Shown: positions 7,948 to 18,869, counted from the first letter of the stretch. The stretch: 64,000 nt of DNA from Sphingobacterium sp. PCS056 (GCF_023273895.1 NZ_CP096883.1:1612001-1676000); one strand, 5' to 3'. Program-made: numbers and translations. The notes: generated from the sequence alone by a model not told the origin.

Positions 7948-9144
7948 TTAGCGAGGGTCTCCATATACCTGAACTTCTGCAATTGCCATAAATGAAGAAC
8001 CTTGCCAGTTTTTTGAAGTTTTTATCCGCAGATAGCGCACCTTTGGAGCACTGACATCAAAATCAAAACTTAGTCCCGAATTGGCGAGTTGGTAATCTTC
8101 ATCGGTCTGTTGCCCCATCGGTAATCCTGAAGGTTTTTTGCTTTCAAAGGTTCCTAGTAGTTTCCAGTTATTCCAACTTCCATCCGAAGGTGGGTTGTCT
8201 GAACCCCAGATTTCGAAATTTTTTACATTCCCACCATAATAATACATACGGCCATTGTTGGTGTATTCTGGATAATTCCAGATGACGATCCTACTCATTT
8301 TTGCTAAGGTTCCTGTATCAAAAGTGATCCATTGAGGACCATTGATCGTGACATCCGTGAGGGAGATATTAGGCCAATTGATGATATCGCCATCCCACAT
8401 TTTTGATAATCCTGTCGACGCATACTGTTGCTTAGCATCAGTAGGTAAACTGATAGCATTATAACGGGATTTTGGTAATGCGGTTTCAAATAAGGGGGTA
8501 ATGGTGGTCACCATGGTATCCGTAAAATTCATGTATTTATCGCGTATGGTGATCGCAAATTGTTTTGGATTAGGGGCAAATCCTCTAATGGTTCGATTGA
8601 TCTGTTTTACAGATGTGTAAATATTGTCTACCGATGGCACCCATTCTCCTAAAGAATCTACCATAACCATAATGGTTAAGTTTTTTTCCTTTTCATTATC
8701 TGCAGTTATGCGTATTCCTCCAAAAGCACCAATCGCTTCTAAACTTCGAAAAGTATCCCAGATCGGATTTTCCAATGGAGTAACCGATACGGTTACAGGT
8801 GTTGAACTCATTTCGCTACGGTTTACGGTAGAGAGTTTAATATCATGAGGTTTCATATCCGCAAATCCTTCTACAAGCAATGAGTTGTTGTAGTAGGAAG
8901 ATTTTACCTCCATTTCTTGACCAGAGGCCAAAGTGTAGGTTGCCCGAACGTAAAGCAGATCCTGATCCTTAGGCAGTGTGTAATGGATACGAGCTGCTCC
9001 CGGTAAATTTTCGATCTGGACATTGCTTACGGGCTGTGGTGCGGTAGTATTAGTTACCTGAGCTGTTTTAAACTCCTCCTTACAACTACTCAATGCCGCT
9101 GTTAGCATCAGTATTGTGAAAATATAAAGTTTTGTTTGTTTCAT
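7948..9144 (-). CDS. DUF4959/DUF5126/DUF5000-type surface lipoprotein
   Basis: A 398-residue lipoprotein (lipobox ending SSC at about 21). The order of segments matches a common Bacteroidota architecture: an N-terminal beta-sandwich (about 25-120, DUF4959), a middle domain (about 125-220, DUF5126) and a C-terminal discoidin-like domain (about 240-398, DUF5000) with WITFDTG, WNNWKLLG and VRYLRIKTS segments. Such proteins accompany SusC/D pairs and are thought to bind carbohydrate at the surface. It lies 39 bases downstream of susD in the same operon. Confidence 0.8.
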   Translation of the reverse strand: MKQTKLYIFTILMLTAALSSCKEEFKTAQVTNTTAPQPVSNVQIENLPGAARIHYTLPKDQDLLYVRATYTLASGQEMEVKSSYYNNSLLVEGFADMKPHDIKLSTVNRSEMSSTPVTVSVTPLENPIWDTFRSLEAIGAFGGIRITADNEKEKNLTIMVMVDSLGEWVPSVDNIYTSVKQINRTIRGFAPNPKQFAITIRDKYMNFTDTMVTTITPLFETALPKSRYNAISLPTDAKQQYASTGLSKMWDGDIINWPNISLTDVTINGPQWITFDTGTLAKMSRIVIWNYPEYTNNGRMYYYGGNVKNFEIWGSDNPPSDGSWNNWKLLGTFESKKPSGLPMGQQTDEDYQLANSGLSFDFDVSAPKVRYLRIKTSKNWQGSSFMAIAEVQVYGDPR

Positions 9145-9183
9145 GTTCTTAATAATCTTGTATCATTGATATTAAAATTAGGG

Positions 9184-11112
9184 CTACCAACCCAAATTTT
9201 GCACCAGTGAAGGGTTTACGGTTAATTCTCCTTGTGCGATCGGCCAAAAGTAATCACGTGGTGCGACAAATGTTTGTGCATATAGCGTGCGTAAGCGGTA
9301 GTAATCACTGGTCACCTCTTGGTTAACACTCCATCCTGTGATATTTTGGTTGAAATAATTAACCGCCAATTTCCAACGGCGTAGATCCCAATAGCGCTTT
9401 CCTTCAAATACTAATTCGATCATGCGTTCACGTTGAATAATTTCGCGTAGTCCATCTTTCGTATTTGGTTTGCTGGGATTGGTAGAAAATGAACTCCAAG
9501 ATTCGACGATACCGGCCAATCCTGCCCGTTCGCGGATGCGATCCAAATAAGTATATACCTCTGGAGATGGTCCATTGGCTTCATTTAAAGCTTCGGCATA
9601 CATGAGGTAGATATCACTCAAACGGATCGTTGGCCACGGGTATGATTTGTAACTCACACCACTGCTAGCAAAGGCTTGTTCCCAGTTGACTAGTTTTTTT
9701 AAGAAATAACCAGTCTCATTGATCCATCCGTGATTATTAGCCCCTGCAGGTTGATTGAGTTTTGCCTGTACATAATAGGTGTCTTCATCGGATAAGCTTT
9801 TCGTGTCAAATTTAAACCAGATACCGCCATCAAAACCTAATGATGCATAAAATCGGGCTTCACGGTCATAATTTAGCCTAGCTGTGGTATATCCTTCTTT
9901 TATATGAAAGCGTTCTTCATTCTTAGCGGTCCTTAGCGTAAACCTATTGGTAAAGTCTAAGGTCTTATCCTCATTGATCGGGACGCCATTTTTGGTATAA
10001 AACATTTCAGCAATTTTGATTGGAGCGCTTAAATGCTGTCTTGCAGTACCGACTACAGCATCTGTGGTGAGCAAAGGCATCGCATCTCGCTGGATATTCC
10101 AAGCTTGGTAATTAGGATTTGCCCAGATGTGCTCAGAAGACCAGCGCTCATTGAAACCTAAGTTTATCCCTAATACTTGTGCAGTTTCATCACTCATTTT
10201 GAATTGTCCATATTCCGTTTTGCGGAATGGGAAAAATGCAATACCTGCAGATTCAGCTGATGCAATTGCGTCTTTGGCTGCTTCGGCAGCACGTGTCCAT
10301 TTGGAAGCATCGTACACGGGATTAAAAAGAGGTTCTCCATCTTTGTTACTCACCGACTGAAAATCTGCATTACCATTGAATAAGGGACTTGCTGCTGTTA
10401 GCAAAACTTCGGCTTTTATCGATTGAATAATAGGCTTGGTGACCCTACCTAATTCAGATGCCTGATCCGAAATAATCAAAGGAACAGCACTGTTTGAAGC
10501 TGAATCTAACAAGGATACGATGTAATTCACGGCTTCGTCTACGGGACGTTGGGTCACTCGTACTTCTTGTTGGTTTGCATCCAAAGGAATATTGGTGCGC
10601 GCCAAGGGTATAGGACCATATTGACGCATCAAAAGATAGTGGTAGTATGCCTTTAGGAACATCACTTCCCCAATCCATCTTGAGCGGTCTTCACTGGATA
10701 AATCGGGTACTTTTGATGGATTGGAAACATTTTCTAAAAAAATATTGCAATCACGTATAGCGGTCCACATTCCGCTTCGCCAGATATCTACCAAGGGGTC
10801 ATTTACATTTTGTCCTCCACGTGCAATACGCCAATTATTCGCAGGATAGATCTCGCGCTGCGCTACAGGAATCCATACTTCATCGCCTGCTAAAAAACCG
10901 GTATTGCTCTGTGCATCGGCATTGTTTGGTAGCCATGCATAGCATGTAAATAAGAATTTTTCAGCTTCGTTGCGTAATGAAAACGCATTGTCTATAGTCG
11001 CAACATTGTCGGGAACGACATCAATATAATCTGCACATGCGGAAAAACCGATGGTACTTACGGATAGATATATGAGGTACCGTTTTATCTTTTTTATCTT
11101 TAAATTTTTCAT
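9184..11112 (-). CDS. SusD/RagB family outer-membrane lipoprotein
   Basis: A 642-residue SusD-type surface lipoprotein. The lipobox ends FSAC at about residue 26 and is followed by the typical LDVVPDN-like start of the mature protein (here YIDVVPDN). The TPR-rich N-terminal half includes the SEDRSRWIGEVMFLKAYYHYLLMRQYG-type region, and the C-terminus carries the family hallmarks ERMIELVFEGKRYWDLRRWK and a closing NPSLVQNLGW. SusD proteins cap the SusC barrel and bind oligosaccharide or peptide ligands. It follows the SusC gene by 118 bases. Confidence 0.95.
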   Translation of the reverse strand: MKNLKIKKIKRYLIYLSVSTIGFSACADYIDVVPDNVATIDNAFSLRNEAEKFLFTCYAWLPNNADAQSNTGFLAGDEVWIPVAQREIYPANNWRIARGGQNVNDPLVDIWRSGMWTAIRDCNIFLENVSNPSKVPDLSSEDRSRWIGEVMFLKAYYHYLLMRQYGPIPLARTNIPLDANQQEVRVTQRPVDEAVNYIVSLLDSASNSAVPLIISDQASELGRVTKPIIQSIKAEVLLTAASPLFNGNADFQSVSNKDGEPLFNPVYDASKWTRAAEAAKDAIASAESAGIAFFPFRKTEYGQFKMSDETAQVLGINLGFNERWSSEHIWANPNYQAWNIQRDAMPLLTTDAVVGTARQHLSAPIKIAEMFYTKNGVPINEDKTLDFTNRFTLRTAKNEERFHIKEGYTTARLNYDREARFYASLGFDGGIWFKFDTKSLSDEDTYYVQAKLNQPAGANNHGWINETGYFLKKLVNWEQAFASSGVSYKSYPWPTIRLSDIYLMYAEALNEANGPSPEVYTYLDRIRERAGLAGIVESWSSFSTNPSKPNTKDGLREIIQRERMIELVFEGKRYWDLRRWKLAVNYFNQNITGWSVNQEVTSDYYRLRTLYAQTFVAPRDYFWPIAQGELTVNPSLVQNLGW

Positions 11113-11230
11113 TTGGATAATTTTTTATAAATAATCATGAGTTGCTTGTTGGCAATCGATATGATTCCGCAGGATTCAACTAACAGGATACCATGCCGCA
11201 TTTCATGAGTGTTTCATCATTTTGTAATGT

Positions 11231-14200
11231 TTAAAAACCAAGCTGCAAGCCAATATTATAAGTGGCTTGAATCGGATAACCGATACCTCGTCCTCCCATT
11301 TCTACGTCCCACATTTTAAAAGAACTGATCGCGAATAGATTCATTCCATTGGCATAAATCCGTAGATTTTTTGCTTTCAGTCTATTCATTAAACTTTCTT
11401 TGAAGGTATAGCCGATTTCAACAGTTTTTAATCTTAAGAATGATCCATTGCGCATCCACCACGTCGATCTTTGGTTGTTGTTGGCAATAATATTTTCACT
11501 TAATCTTGGCCAGAAGGCATATAGATCTCGGTTTTCTTCACTCCAGTAACTATCAGCAATCACGTTTAGAAGTCCATTTTGAGAACCTCCGTTGAGATAG
11601 AAAGGGGAGATGTTTTCAGGATTGATAAAGAATGAAGATCTTGCAGAACCTTGGAAATAGAAGCTAAAATCTAGACCTTTACCGCCCACTGTGCCTCCAA
11701 ATCCATAAATCAGTTCGGGTGTCGTTGGGTAACCGATCGCTACACGATCCAGATCGGTAATTTGGCCATCGCCATTGATATCTCTGTACTTGATATCTCC
11801 ACCTAAATAATCAATGCCAGGTTTACCAAATTGAACAGGAGAATTTAACACTTCTTGATCATCCACAAAAAGTCTTTCAGCGATGTATCCGAACTCTTGT
11901 GAGGCTGAGGTTCCGACAGTATAGCGTCCGGGCTCTTGATAAGCTGGTTCATCAACGATTAAGCGTTTACTGACGGCATAGGTTAATGTGCTTCTTCCCT
12001 GAAGGTACCAGCCGTTCATGAAGTTTTTATTATAGCTCAATGTGAGATCCACACCCTTGCTTTCTGCTTTATTGGTATTGGCTACGATAGGGGCTCTTAA
12101 GCCCATTGTGCTAGGGATATAAGACCGATTGGTGAGAATGTTGCTACGGATTTGTTTGTATATATCGATGTTTAATTCAATAGCATTAAATAGACTCAGA
12201 TCCATACCCAAGTTGGTTTGGCGAGATCGCTCCCAGGTGATGGCTTCATTGGCATATCGGTTGATTGCAATAGTCGGTCTCTGATATCCCCCCAGTTCTC
12301 CGAACGAAATTTCACCGGCATTCATGTTGACTTCTGAAAGATAGAAAAAACGGTCCTGTGCTCGACCGATTTGATCATTTCCGGAATATCCATGGGTGGC
12401 CCTTAATTTGAATTTATTGACCACTTCGCGTAGCGGTTCAAAAAACGACTCATTGGAGATATTATAAGATACACCAAATGAAGGGAAGAAACCCATACGT
12501 CGTGCTTTAGCAAATCGCTCAGATCCATTATAACCGAAGTTAAATTCGGCAATGTAGCGATCATCAAAATTATAGGTAAATCTACCCGAAAGACCGATAT
12601 TACGAGCCGGTAAAGATAATTGTAACGAACCAGCATTACCACTCAATGAGTTTTGAATTAATCCAATGAGTGTACCGCCAACATTGTGTTTGCCAAATCC
12701 ACGATTGTAATTGGCAATAGCATGGGCATAAAACATCGAATTGACCTCTTTGGCAGACTCTGAGTAATCGAGATATTCTGTTCCTACAGGGCCTATTGAA
12801 CCTTGAGATCCATCGTTCATGACACGCAGTGATAGGTCGCCATCAGCATTTGATGTTGCGGAGTAATAAAATGGATTGTACCTTCTGCTCACTTCAAAAT
12901 ATGCATAGCGTTTTAAGTAGGTCATAGCGGTTAAGTTTAGACCTGGTACGATAGCACTTAGGTCTTGACGTAATTCAATTTGAGGCATAATGGTCGAGGT
13001 ATTGAATTCCTGATATCCACGTACCATTTCCGCATAAGGATTGACAAACAGTCCTCCGTTGCGATTTAATGCATTGCCAAATAGCGGATGGTTCATATAA
13101 GGCATATATGAAGATGGATATAGCGCGGGAAACATCACAGGGTTTGACCATATTGCACGTCTAAAGGTGACCGCACCACCATTGATACGGTTATTATTCT
13201 CGTCCAAACCACCAATAGGACCATTGTAATCATCAAATTGGGCGTAGACACGCACAATTCCCGTTGTGGTCGGTGTAAAATTGATATCGACATTGGAACG
13301 GACGGAGTAATTTTTCAGCTTAATATTATTATTAAAATTGTTGATGCCATCAACTTTCAGAATCCCGTTGTCGATATTGTAAGTTCCGGCTAAGTAGTAC
13401 CTTGCTTTTGCACCACCACCTGAAATATTTAAATTGTTTCGTTGATTGAGTGTGTAATCTTTGATCAGCTGATCGATCCAGTTATTATTGGGATAAAATA
13501 GCGGATTATCTCCAGCGCGTGTATGATCGATTTTACTTTGCCAATACGGCAACCCCTGACCGCTCGAAGCATCTGCAGGTCGTGTCAGATAAGCTTCATT
13601 GGCCATTTCCATATAGCGAATATTATCCGCAAACTGAAAATTTCTGGTGTTGGTGGAAATGTTGTTTTCTGTTCGAAATTCAAACTTTGTTTTTCCATCT
13701 GTACCTAATTTGGTCGTAATCAATACGACTCCATTTGCACCGCGAGCACCATACATGGCAGCAGCATTTGCATCACGCAGAACTGAAAAGCTGGAAATAT
13801 CGTCTGGTTGCAAGCGGGCCATATCGGTTGGGGATGATTCGACATTATCGATCAAAATCAGCGGATCTTGTTTACCGGTACCAAATGTCCCCAGGCCTCT
13901 GATGAAAAAGTTGGCATTATCAGATCCTGGTTCTCCGCTGCGCTGAAAAGCAATCATACCAGCTACACGTCCTGCTAGCATGGTCGTCAAGTTACTGGTT
14001 GGCCCCTTTAATTCTTTTGGATTGATGGTCGTCACTGATCCTACAACAGAGGTTCTTTTTTCCCGTTGTCCAAAACCCGTAACAACGACATCTTCTATCA
14101 CATTTTCATTCATCTGGAGTATGACATCCAGTAAGATCATATTATCGGATTCCACTTTTTTTTCCGCTAATGCGATCTCTTGGCGGGCATATCCCACACT

Positions 14201-14434
14201 TGTAAAAACCAGGGTTGCATTTTTACTGGTACTTATAGCATACATTCCCCGTGCATCTGTAAGAATTTTTGATTCGCTACCTAGGACTCCTACTGTAACC
14301 CCTTGAATTGGGACGCCACTACCCGATACCTTTCCGGTCACGCGGACTTGTTGAGCTGTGGCAACATAGCAGCTTACCGTCATTAGAAATATCCAAATTC
14401 CAAGACGCTTTTTAAGCACTTTACCTCTTTTCAT
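11231..14434 (-). CDS. SusC/RagA family TonB-linked outer-membrane transporter
   Basis: A 1067-residue SusC-type receptor. After a signal peptide (cleavage near residue 28) come a CarboxypepD_reg-like beta-sandwich (about 30-115), a TonB-box-like VVVTGFGQ segment, a plug domain with the SusC signature LRDANAAAMYGARGANGVVLITTK, and a C-terminal beta-barrel ending in FGF-like aromatic residues. There is no N-terminal STN domain, so it should not signal through an anti-sigma factor; regulation more likely comes from the divergent hybrid sensor. It heads the minus-strand operon SusC-SusD-two lipoproteins-peptidase. Confidence 0.96.
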   Translation of the reverse strand: MKRGKVLKKRLGIWIFLMTVSCYVATAQQVRVTGKVSGSGVPIQGVTVGVLGSESKILTDARGMYAISTSKNATLVFTSVGYARQEIALAEKKVESDNMILLDVILQMNENVIEDVVVTGFGQREKRTSVVGSVTTINPKELKGPTSNLTTMLAGRVAGMIAFQRSGEPGSDNANFFIRGLGTFGTGKQDPLILIDNVESSPTDMARLQPDDISSFSVLRDANAAAMYGARGANGVVLITTKLGTDGKTKFEFRTENNISTNTRNFQFADNIRYMEMANEAYLTRPADASSGQGLPYWQSKIDHTRAGDNPLFYPNNNWIDQLIKDYTLNQRNNLNISGGGAKARYYLAGTYNIDNGILKVDGINNFNNNIKLKNYSVRSNVDINFTPTTTGIVRVYAQFDDYNGPIGGLDENNNRINGGAVTFRRAIWSNPVMFPALYPSSYMPYMNHPLFGNALNRNGGLFVNPYAEMVRGYQEFNTSTIMPQIELRQDLSAIVPGLNLTAMTYLKRYAYFEVSRRYNPFYYSATSNADGDLSLRVMNDGSQGSIGPVGTEYLDYSESAKEVNSMFYAHAIANYNRGFGKHNVGGTLIGLIQNSLSGNAGSLQLSLPARNIGLSGRFTYNFDDRYIAEFNFGYNGSERFAKARRMGFFPSFGVSYNISNESFFEPLREVVNKFKLRATHGYSGNDQIGRAQDRFFYLSEVNMNAGEISFGELGGYQRPTIAINRYANEAITWERSRQTNLGMDLSLFNAIELNIDIYKQIRSNILTNRSYIPSTMGLRAPIVANTNKAESKGVDLTLSYNKNFMNGWYLQGRSTLTYAVSKRLIVDEPAYQEPGRYTVGTSASQEFGYIAERLFVDDQEVLNSPVQFGKPGIDYLGGDIKYRDINGDGQITDLDRVAIGYPTTPELIYGFGGTVGGKGLDFSFYFQGSARSSFFINPENISPFYLNGGSQNGLLNVIADSYWSEENRDLYAFWPRLSENIIANNNQRSTWWMRNGSFLRLKTVEIGYTFKESLMNRLKAKNLRIYANGMNLFAISSFKMWDVEMGGRGIGYPIQATYNIGLQLGF

Positions 14435-14525
14435 TAATAATTAGTTTGGTTATAAATTGGTGAGTATTTTTACTCGATATACAATTATCGCAACTATCTT
14501 TTGAATAGATTGGGGGGGATTTGGT

Positions 14526-14533
14526 CAAAAATA
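14526..14533 (-). promoter_or_regulatory. candidate -7 box for the SusC operon
   Basis: The minus strand reads TATTTTTG here, an exact match to the Bacteroidota TAnnTTTG element, about 92 bases before the SusC start. I found no TTG/TTTG at the expected upstream spacing, which fits an activator-dependent promoter but also chance. Confidence 0.35.
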
Positions 14534-14702
14534 AGGGGGGAAATCAGCATAATTGGATTGCTGAGATTTTAATCAAAAGTTTCTATCAATCACAATTTTA
14601 AGTGCTAAATGTTTTTTTGGCGTGGTTAGTTGACAAAAGTGGCTTATTTTTATCAAGATGAGATCAAATTCATTTTGTGAATATTAAATGTTAATTTAAC
14701 AC

Positions 14703-14733
14703 TTGTAAAAAGTCTGCTTTTTACATAGATTTA
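14703..14733 (+). promoter_or_regulatory. candidate promoter of the hybrid two-component sensor gene
   Basis: TTG at 14703-14705, a 20-base spacer and TAGATTTA at 14726-14733 (seven of eight to TAnnTTTG) precede the start at 14769 by about 35 bases. Confidence 0.4.
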
Positions 14734-14768
14734 TAGCTATCTAACCAATCATTTTACCGCCAATAATT

Positions 14769-17700
14769 ATGAGGAACAACCTATCATGCCTTCTTGTTTT
14801 TTTATTGCTATGCTTTGATGCGCGTGCGCAGTCGTCCATCGCATATTTGGGGATCGATCATGGCCTGTCTAATGATTTTGTGACCGATATCTACCAAGAT
14901 CAAGATGGATTTATGTGGTTTGGAACTTTTAATGGACTCAATCGTTTTGATGGCTATGAATTTAAGGTTTTTAGAAATAATCCATTAGAAAATAAATCGC
15001 TTCCCGACAATCGCATTACGGATATTCTTGAAGATCAAAGGGGTCTTCTTTATATTGCAACCAAGGGCGGAATGTGTGTTTTGGACATGGATCGTAATCA
15101 TTTTACCCGGATAGATCTAGTTCGGGAAAATTCTGAATTGCAACCGATAGATTTCTCCATCCATCAGCTGGAGAAAGATAACCATGGTCAAATCTTCGCC
15201 GCTTCCGGGAAAGCGGGTCTATTGTCGATTACGAAAACAGGAACAGGTCTCACAGCACATACTGTCCCTTTATATATTTCAGGAAGAGTGAGTGATCAGG
15301 AGTACAGTGTCAGTTCGATCTGTAAAACTTTTGATGGAAGATTAATGCTGATGGTACAGGGGGTAGGCTTAGCCATGTATGATCGTAAAAATAACTGCAT
15401 TCAAGTTCTTGTACAGGGAGATTTTAATGCGACATTGATGACTGCGTCAAGCGATGGAGTGATATGGTTTTCAAACAGCTGGGCAGTTACCAGTTATGAT
15501 CTGCAAACTAAAGCCTTTCAGTATTATAGTTCACAAAATGGCCTAACCAATAAAAGGATTGTGAATCTTTATTTTGGTCAGGACCGTAAAATCTGGGTAT
15601 GTACCGATGGAGATGGTATACAAAAGATTAATATGGATACCAAAAAAATCGAAAAGAATACGGGTTTTGATGAAAAAAAACTAACCAGTACTGCTGTTGT
15701 TGCTATCTACGAAGATGCTCAGCGTCGGAAATGGTTAGGAACGATTCGTGGTGGAGTGAATGTGATCGATCCTCGTAAGGGTAAGTTTCAATTAGTAAAG
15801 CATAATTTATTGGACAGGCAGGTAAGCCCTCGGGATTTTATTTCTGTGTTGGAACAAGCAGATCGTGATCATATATGGGTCGGTACGGATGGTTCTGGTC
15901 TGTTGAAGTGGAATTTAAAACAACAAGCATTTGTACAGTACCCCATGACCTCCCGATTGCTTCTTGAGCGCGCGTTTGTCACGGGGCTTATTCAGGATGA
16001 GAACAATCAATTATGGATTGGGACCTATGATGCTGGTATTTTTAAGTTGGATATGGCTAGCGGTCAGGTCAAGTCCTATACCTGTTATTATCCCAATACG
16101 GAATATGTCAATTCAGCAGCTTGGCGTTTGTTTAAAGATAGCCGAAAGCGAATCTGGGCATCGACTTTGGGAGGGGGAGAGGTCTATCTTTTTGATGCGA
16201 GGGAAGATCAGTTTAAACCTTTAAACTTGCCCATATATGATGTACTTACTTTTTTTGAGGAAAAGGAAGATGTTCTTTGGATGGGATCTTGGTCTGAATT
16301 GATCCGCTTGGACCTGCAAACCAGACGTTTTAAAAAATATGCAGTGGGCACACCTGTCCGTTTTATTAAGCAGGCAGATCGTCATCATTTATGGGTAGGT
16401 ACGGAAGGGGGAGGATTATTATACTTTAATGCAGTGACGGGTCAATCTAAAAAATATACCGAAAAAGAAGGATTGCCAAGCAATACTTTATTAAATGCAT
16501 TAAATGATGATTTTGGCAATTTGTGGATATCCACTTATCATGGACTTTCAAAATTTGATACCAAAACGCGTTCATTCCAAAATTTCTATAAATCTGATGG
16601 ATTGCAGAGCAATCAATTTAATTATAATGCGGCGCTGAAATTGTCAGACGGACATTTGGTTTTTGGAGGTATTCGGGGGTTCAATTTGTTTCAGCCGCGT
16701 GACCTATTAGTTCATGCAGTCTTTTCGCCACTGAGACTGACGCAACTCCAGATCAATAATAATCCCTATGGTATTGATAACCGTTATGGTACAGATCCTC
16801 TCAATGCCATTAACAACTTGACAATTCCTTATAATCAGGCGGTATTATCTTTTTCCTTTGCCGCATTAGATTATAGTTTTTCTGATCGGATTAAATATGC
16901 TTATTTTCTTGAAGGTTGGGACAAGGATTGGAACTATGTGGATAAACAGCGATCAGCTTACTATTCGCATCTTAAAGAAGGAACCTATACTTTAAGAATT
17001 AAATCGACGGATGCAAATGGTGATTGGAACCCGACTGAACGTACTATTGTGATTCAGATCTTACCGCCATGGTGGCGTACAGGCTGGGCTTATACAGGCT
17101 ATGGGATGTGTGTTGCCGCTGCCCTGTATCTTTATTTTCTGTATGTAAGGCATCGAGCGTTGTTGTTGACCAAATTGAAGACTGCTGAATTTGAACGCGA
17201 TAAGGAAAATGAACTTACAGAGAAAAAAGTCACATTTTTTACGCATATCGTACACGAAATACGTACGCCGCTTACCCTTATTATAAATCCAATAAAAGAA
17301 TTACTGAAGGCCAACGAAGATGAGGTAAAAGATTATGACGAGCTTCAGGATGTGTACCGTCATTCCAAACGATTGTTAAATCTGGTGGATAAATTATTAC
17401 TCTTCAGAAAATCCGAAGGAAACTTTGATGAACTATCTCTTGTTCATTTGGATCTAGTGAGTTTGGTTCAGGAAGTTTTTCTATGTTTTCGGCAAATTGC
17501 GCACTCGCGAAAGATCAGCTACACATTGGAAACGGAGATCGAAATTTATCCCTATCATGGAGATCTTGAAAAATTGGAAATCTGTTTTTTTAATCTGCTG
17601 CAGAATGCCTTAAAATATACACAAGATGGTGGAATGGTGACCGCACATATTAAAAGTACTGGTCAAGGTATTCGCATTGAAATTTCGGATTCGGGCAAGG

Positions 17701-18869
17701 GTATTCCGACTTTGTTGAAGGAAGATATCTTTAAGCCATTTCAGCGTGATTTATCCTCTTCCAATACTGTTAGGGAGGGTTTTGGAATAGGCTTGTTTCT
17801 AGTCAAAAAATTTGTGGATATCCATCATGGTGAAATCACGTATTACTCCAATCCTGATCGCGGGATGACTTTTTGTGTTGACTTGCCACAGCATGCAATT
17901 GTCAATGATCAGGATCAAATTTTGCAAGTTGTCCAGCATGCTTCTTCTTCTTTGGAAGCGATGGAACTAGATCGTCCGATGGTAGGGCAAACCTTAGATC
18001 CTGAAGTTAACCTTTATAGCGAGGCCTCCGATAGATCAATTGCTCATGAACGCGAGATCATGTTATTGGTGGATGATCATGCTGATATCAGAAATTATCT
18101 CTACAAATTGTTTCAAGATCGGTTTCATGTCATACAGGCTGAAAGTGGAGAACAGGCGATAACAATCTTACAAAAAATAGAACCCCATATCATCATTAGT
18201 GATATTATGATGGAAGGTGGCTCGGGGATTGATCTATGTCATAAAATAAAGAAAAGTAATCAATGGAGCCATATCCCTTTCATTCTTCTGACAGCAAGTT
18301 CTTCATCAGAAATCAAGCTAAAGGGTATTGAAGGAGGGGCAGATGACTACATAACCAAACCTTTTGATAAAGATATGCTGATGGCACGTGTAGACAATCT
18401 GATTCAGAATAGGAATCGTCTGCACGAATATTTCCATAGCGAGATCACATTACAGTCCAATGACCATAAAATTCCTGTTGAATATAAAGAGTTTTTGGAA
18501 AAGGTGATCCAAGCTGTTGAAGCACACTTGTTGGAAGAAGATTTTACGGTAAAAGTACTGGCTAAAACTATGGGGATGAGCCATTCAAATCTTTATAGAC
18601 AAATTAAAGCAATATCAGGAAAATCTGCCAATGAATTCATTCGATATATCCGACTTCGTAGGGCCGCACAAATTCTAATTACGACCAAAGCAAATGTCAA
18701 TGAATCTGCATATCAAGTTGGTTTTCGTGATATTAAACATTTTAGACAACAGTTTACAAAGCTTTTTGGCTGTACACCATCAGAATATCGAAAGCGTTAT
18801 CCACATTTAAAGAAGCGCTATGCGATAGGTGGACTGATTCCGACTTCCACACTGCAGCAACCAAAGTAA
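14769..18869 (+). CDS. hybrid two-component system (one-protein sensor kinase/AraC regulator)
   Basis: A 1366-residue HTCS. In order: a signal peptide (1-21), two seven-bladed propeller domains of the two-component regulator type (about 25-660, many WxGT repeats), a Y_Y_Y domain (about 690-770), a transmembrane segment (about 778-796), a HisKA domain with H829 in VHEIRTP, a HATPase_c domain (N-box NLLQNALKY, DSGKGIP, GFGIGLFL), a receiver domain with phosphoacceptor D1145 in ISDIMM, and an AraC-type DNA-binding domain at the C-terminus. Such proteins sense oligosaccharides in the periplasm and activate the neighbouring utilisation locus. It is divergent from the SusC operon by 334 bases, so that operon is its most likely target. 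Confidence 0.95.
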   Translation: MRNNLSCLLVFLLLCFDARAQSSIAYLGIDHGLSNDFVTDIYQDQDGFMWFGTFNGLNRFDGYEFKVFRNNPLENKSLPDNRITDILEDQRGLLYIATKGGMCVLDMDRNHFTRIDLVRENSELQPIDFSIHQLEKDNHGQIFAASGKAGLLSITKTGTGLTAHTVPLYISGRVSDQEYSVSSICKTFDGRLMLMVQGVGLAMYDRKNNCIQVLVQGDFNATLMTASSDGVIWFSNSWAVTSYDLQTKAFQYYSSQNGLTNKRIVNLYFGQDRKIWVCTDGDGIQKINMDTKKIEKNTGFDEKKLTSTAVVAIYEDAQRRKWLGTIRGGVNVIDPRKGKFQLVKHNLLDRQVSPRDFISVLEQADRDHIWVGTDGSGLLKWNLKQQAFVQYPMTSRLLLERAFVTGLIQDENNQLWIGTYDAGIFKLDMASGQVKSYTCYYPNTEYVNSAAWRLFKDSRKRIWASTLGGGEVYLFDAREDQFKPLNLPIYDVLTFFEEKEDVLWMGSWSELIRLDLQTRRFKKYAVGTPVRFIKQADRHHLWVGTEGGGLLYFNAVTGQSKKYTEKEGLPSNTLLNALNDDFGNLWISTYHGLSKFDTKTRSFQNFYKSDGLQSNQFNYNAALKLSDGHLVFGGIRGFNLFQPRDLLVHAVFSPLRLTQLQINNNPYGIDNRYGTDPLNAINNLTIPYNQAVLSFSFAALDYSFSDRIKYAYFLEGWDKDWNYVDKQRSAYYSHLKEGTYTLRIKSTDANGDWNPTERTIVIQILPPWWRTGWAYTGYGMCVAAALYLYFLYVRHRALLLTKLKTAEFERDKENELTEKKVTFFTHIVHEIRTPLTLIINPIKELLKANEDEVKDYDELQDVYRHSKRLLNLVDKLLLFRKSEGNFDELSLVHLDLVSLVQEVFLCFRQIAHSRKISYTLETEIEIYPYHGDLEKLEICFFNLLQNALKYTQDGGMVTAHIKSTGQGIRIEISDSGKGIPTLLKEDIFKPFQRDLSSSNTVREGFGIGLFLVKKFVDIHHGEITYYSNPDRGMTFCVDLPQHAIVNDQDQILQVVQHASSSLEAMELDRPMVGQTLDPEVNLYSEASDRSIAHEREIMLLVDDHADIRNYLYKLFQDRFHVIQAESGEQAITILQKIEPHIIISDIMMEGGSGIDLCHKIKKSNQWSHIPFILLTASSSSEIKLKGIEGGADDYITKPFDKDMLMARVDNLIQNRNRLHEYFHSEITLQSNDHKIPVEYKEFLEKVIQAVEAHLLEEDFTVKVLAKTMGMSHSNLYRQIKAISGKSANEFIRYIRLRRAAQILITTKANVNESAYQVGFRDIKHFRQQFTKLFGCTPSEYRKRYPHLKKRYAIGGLIPTSTLQQPK

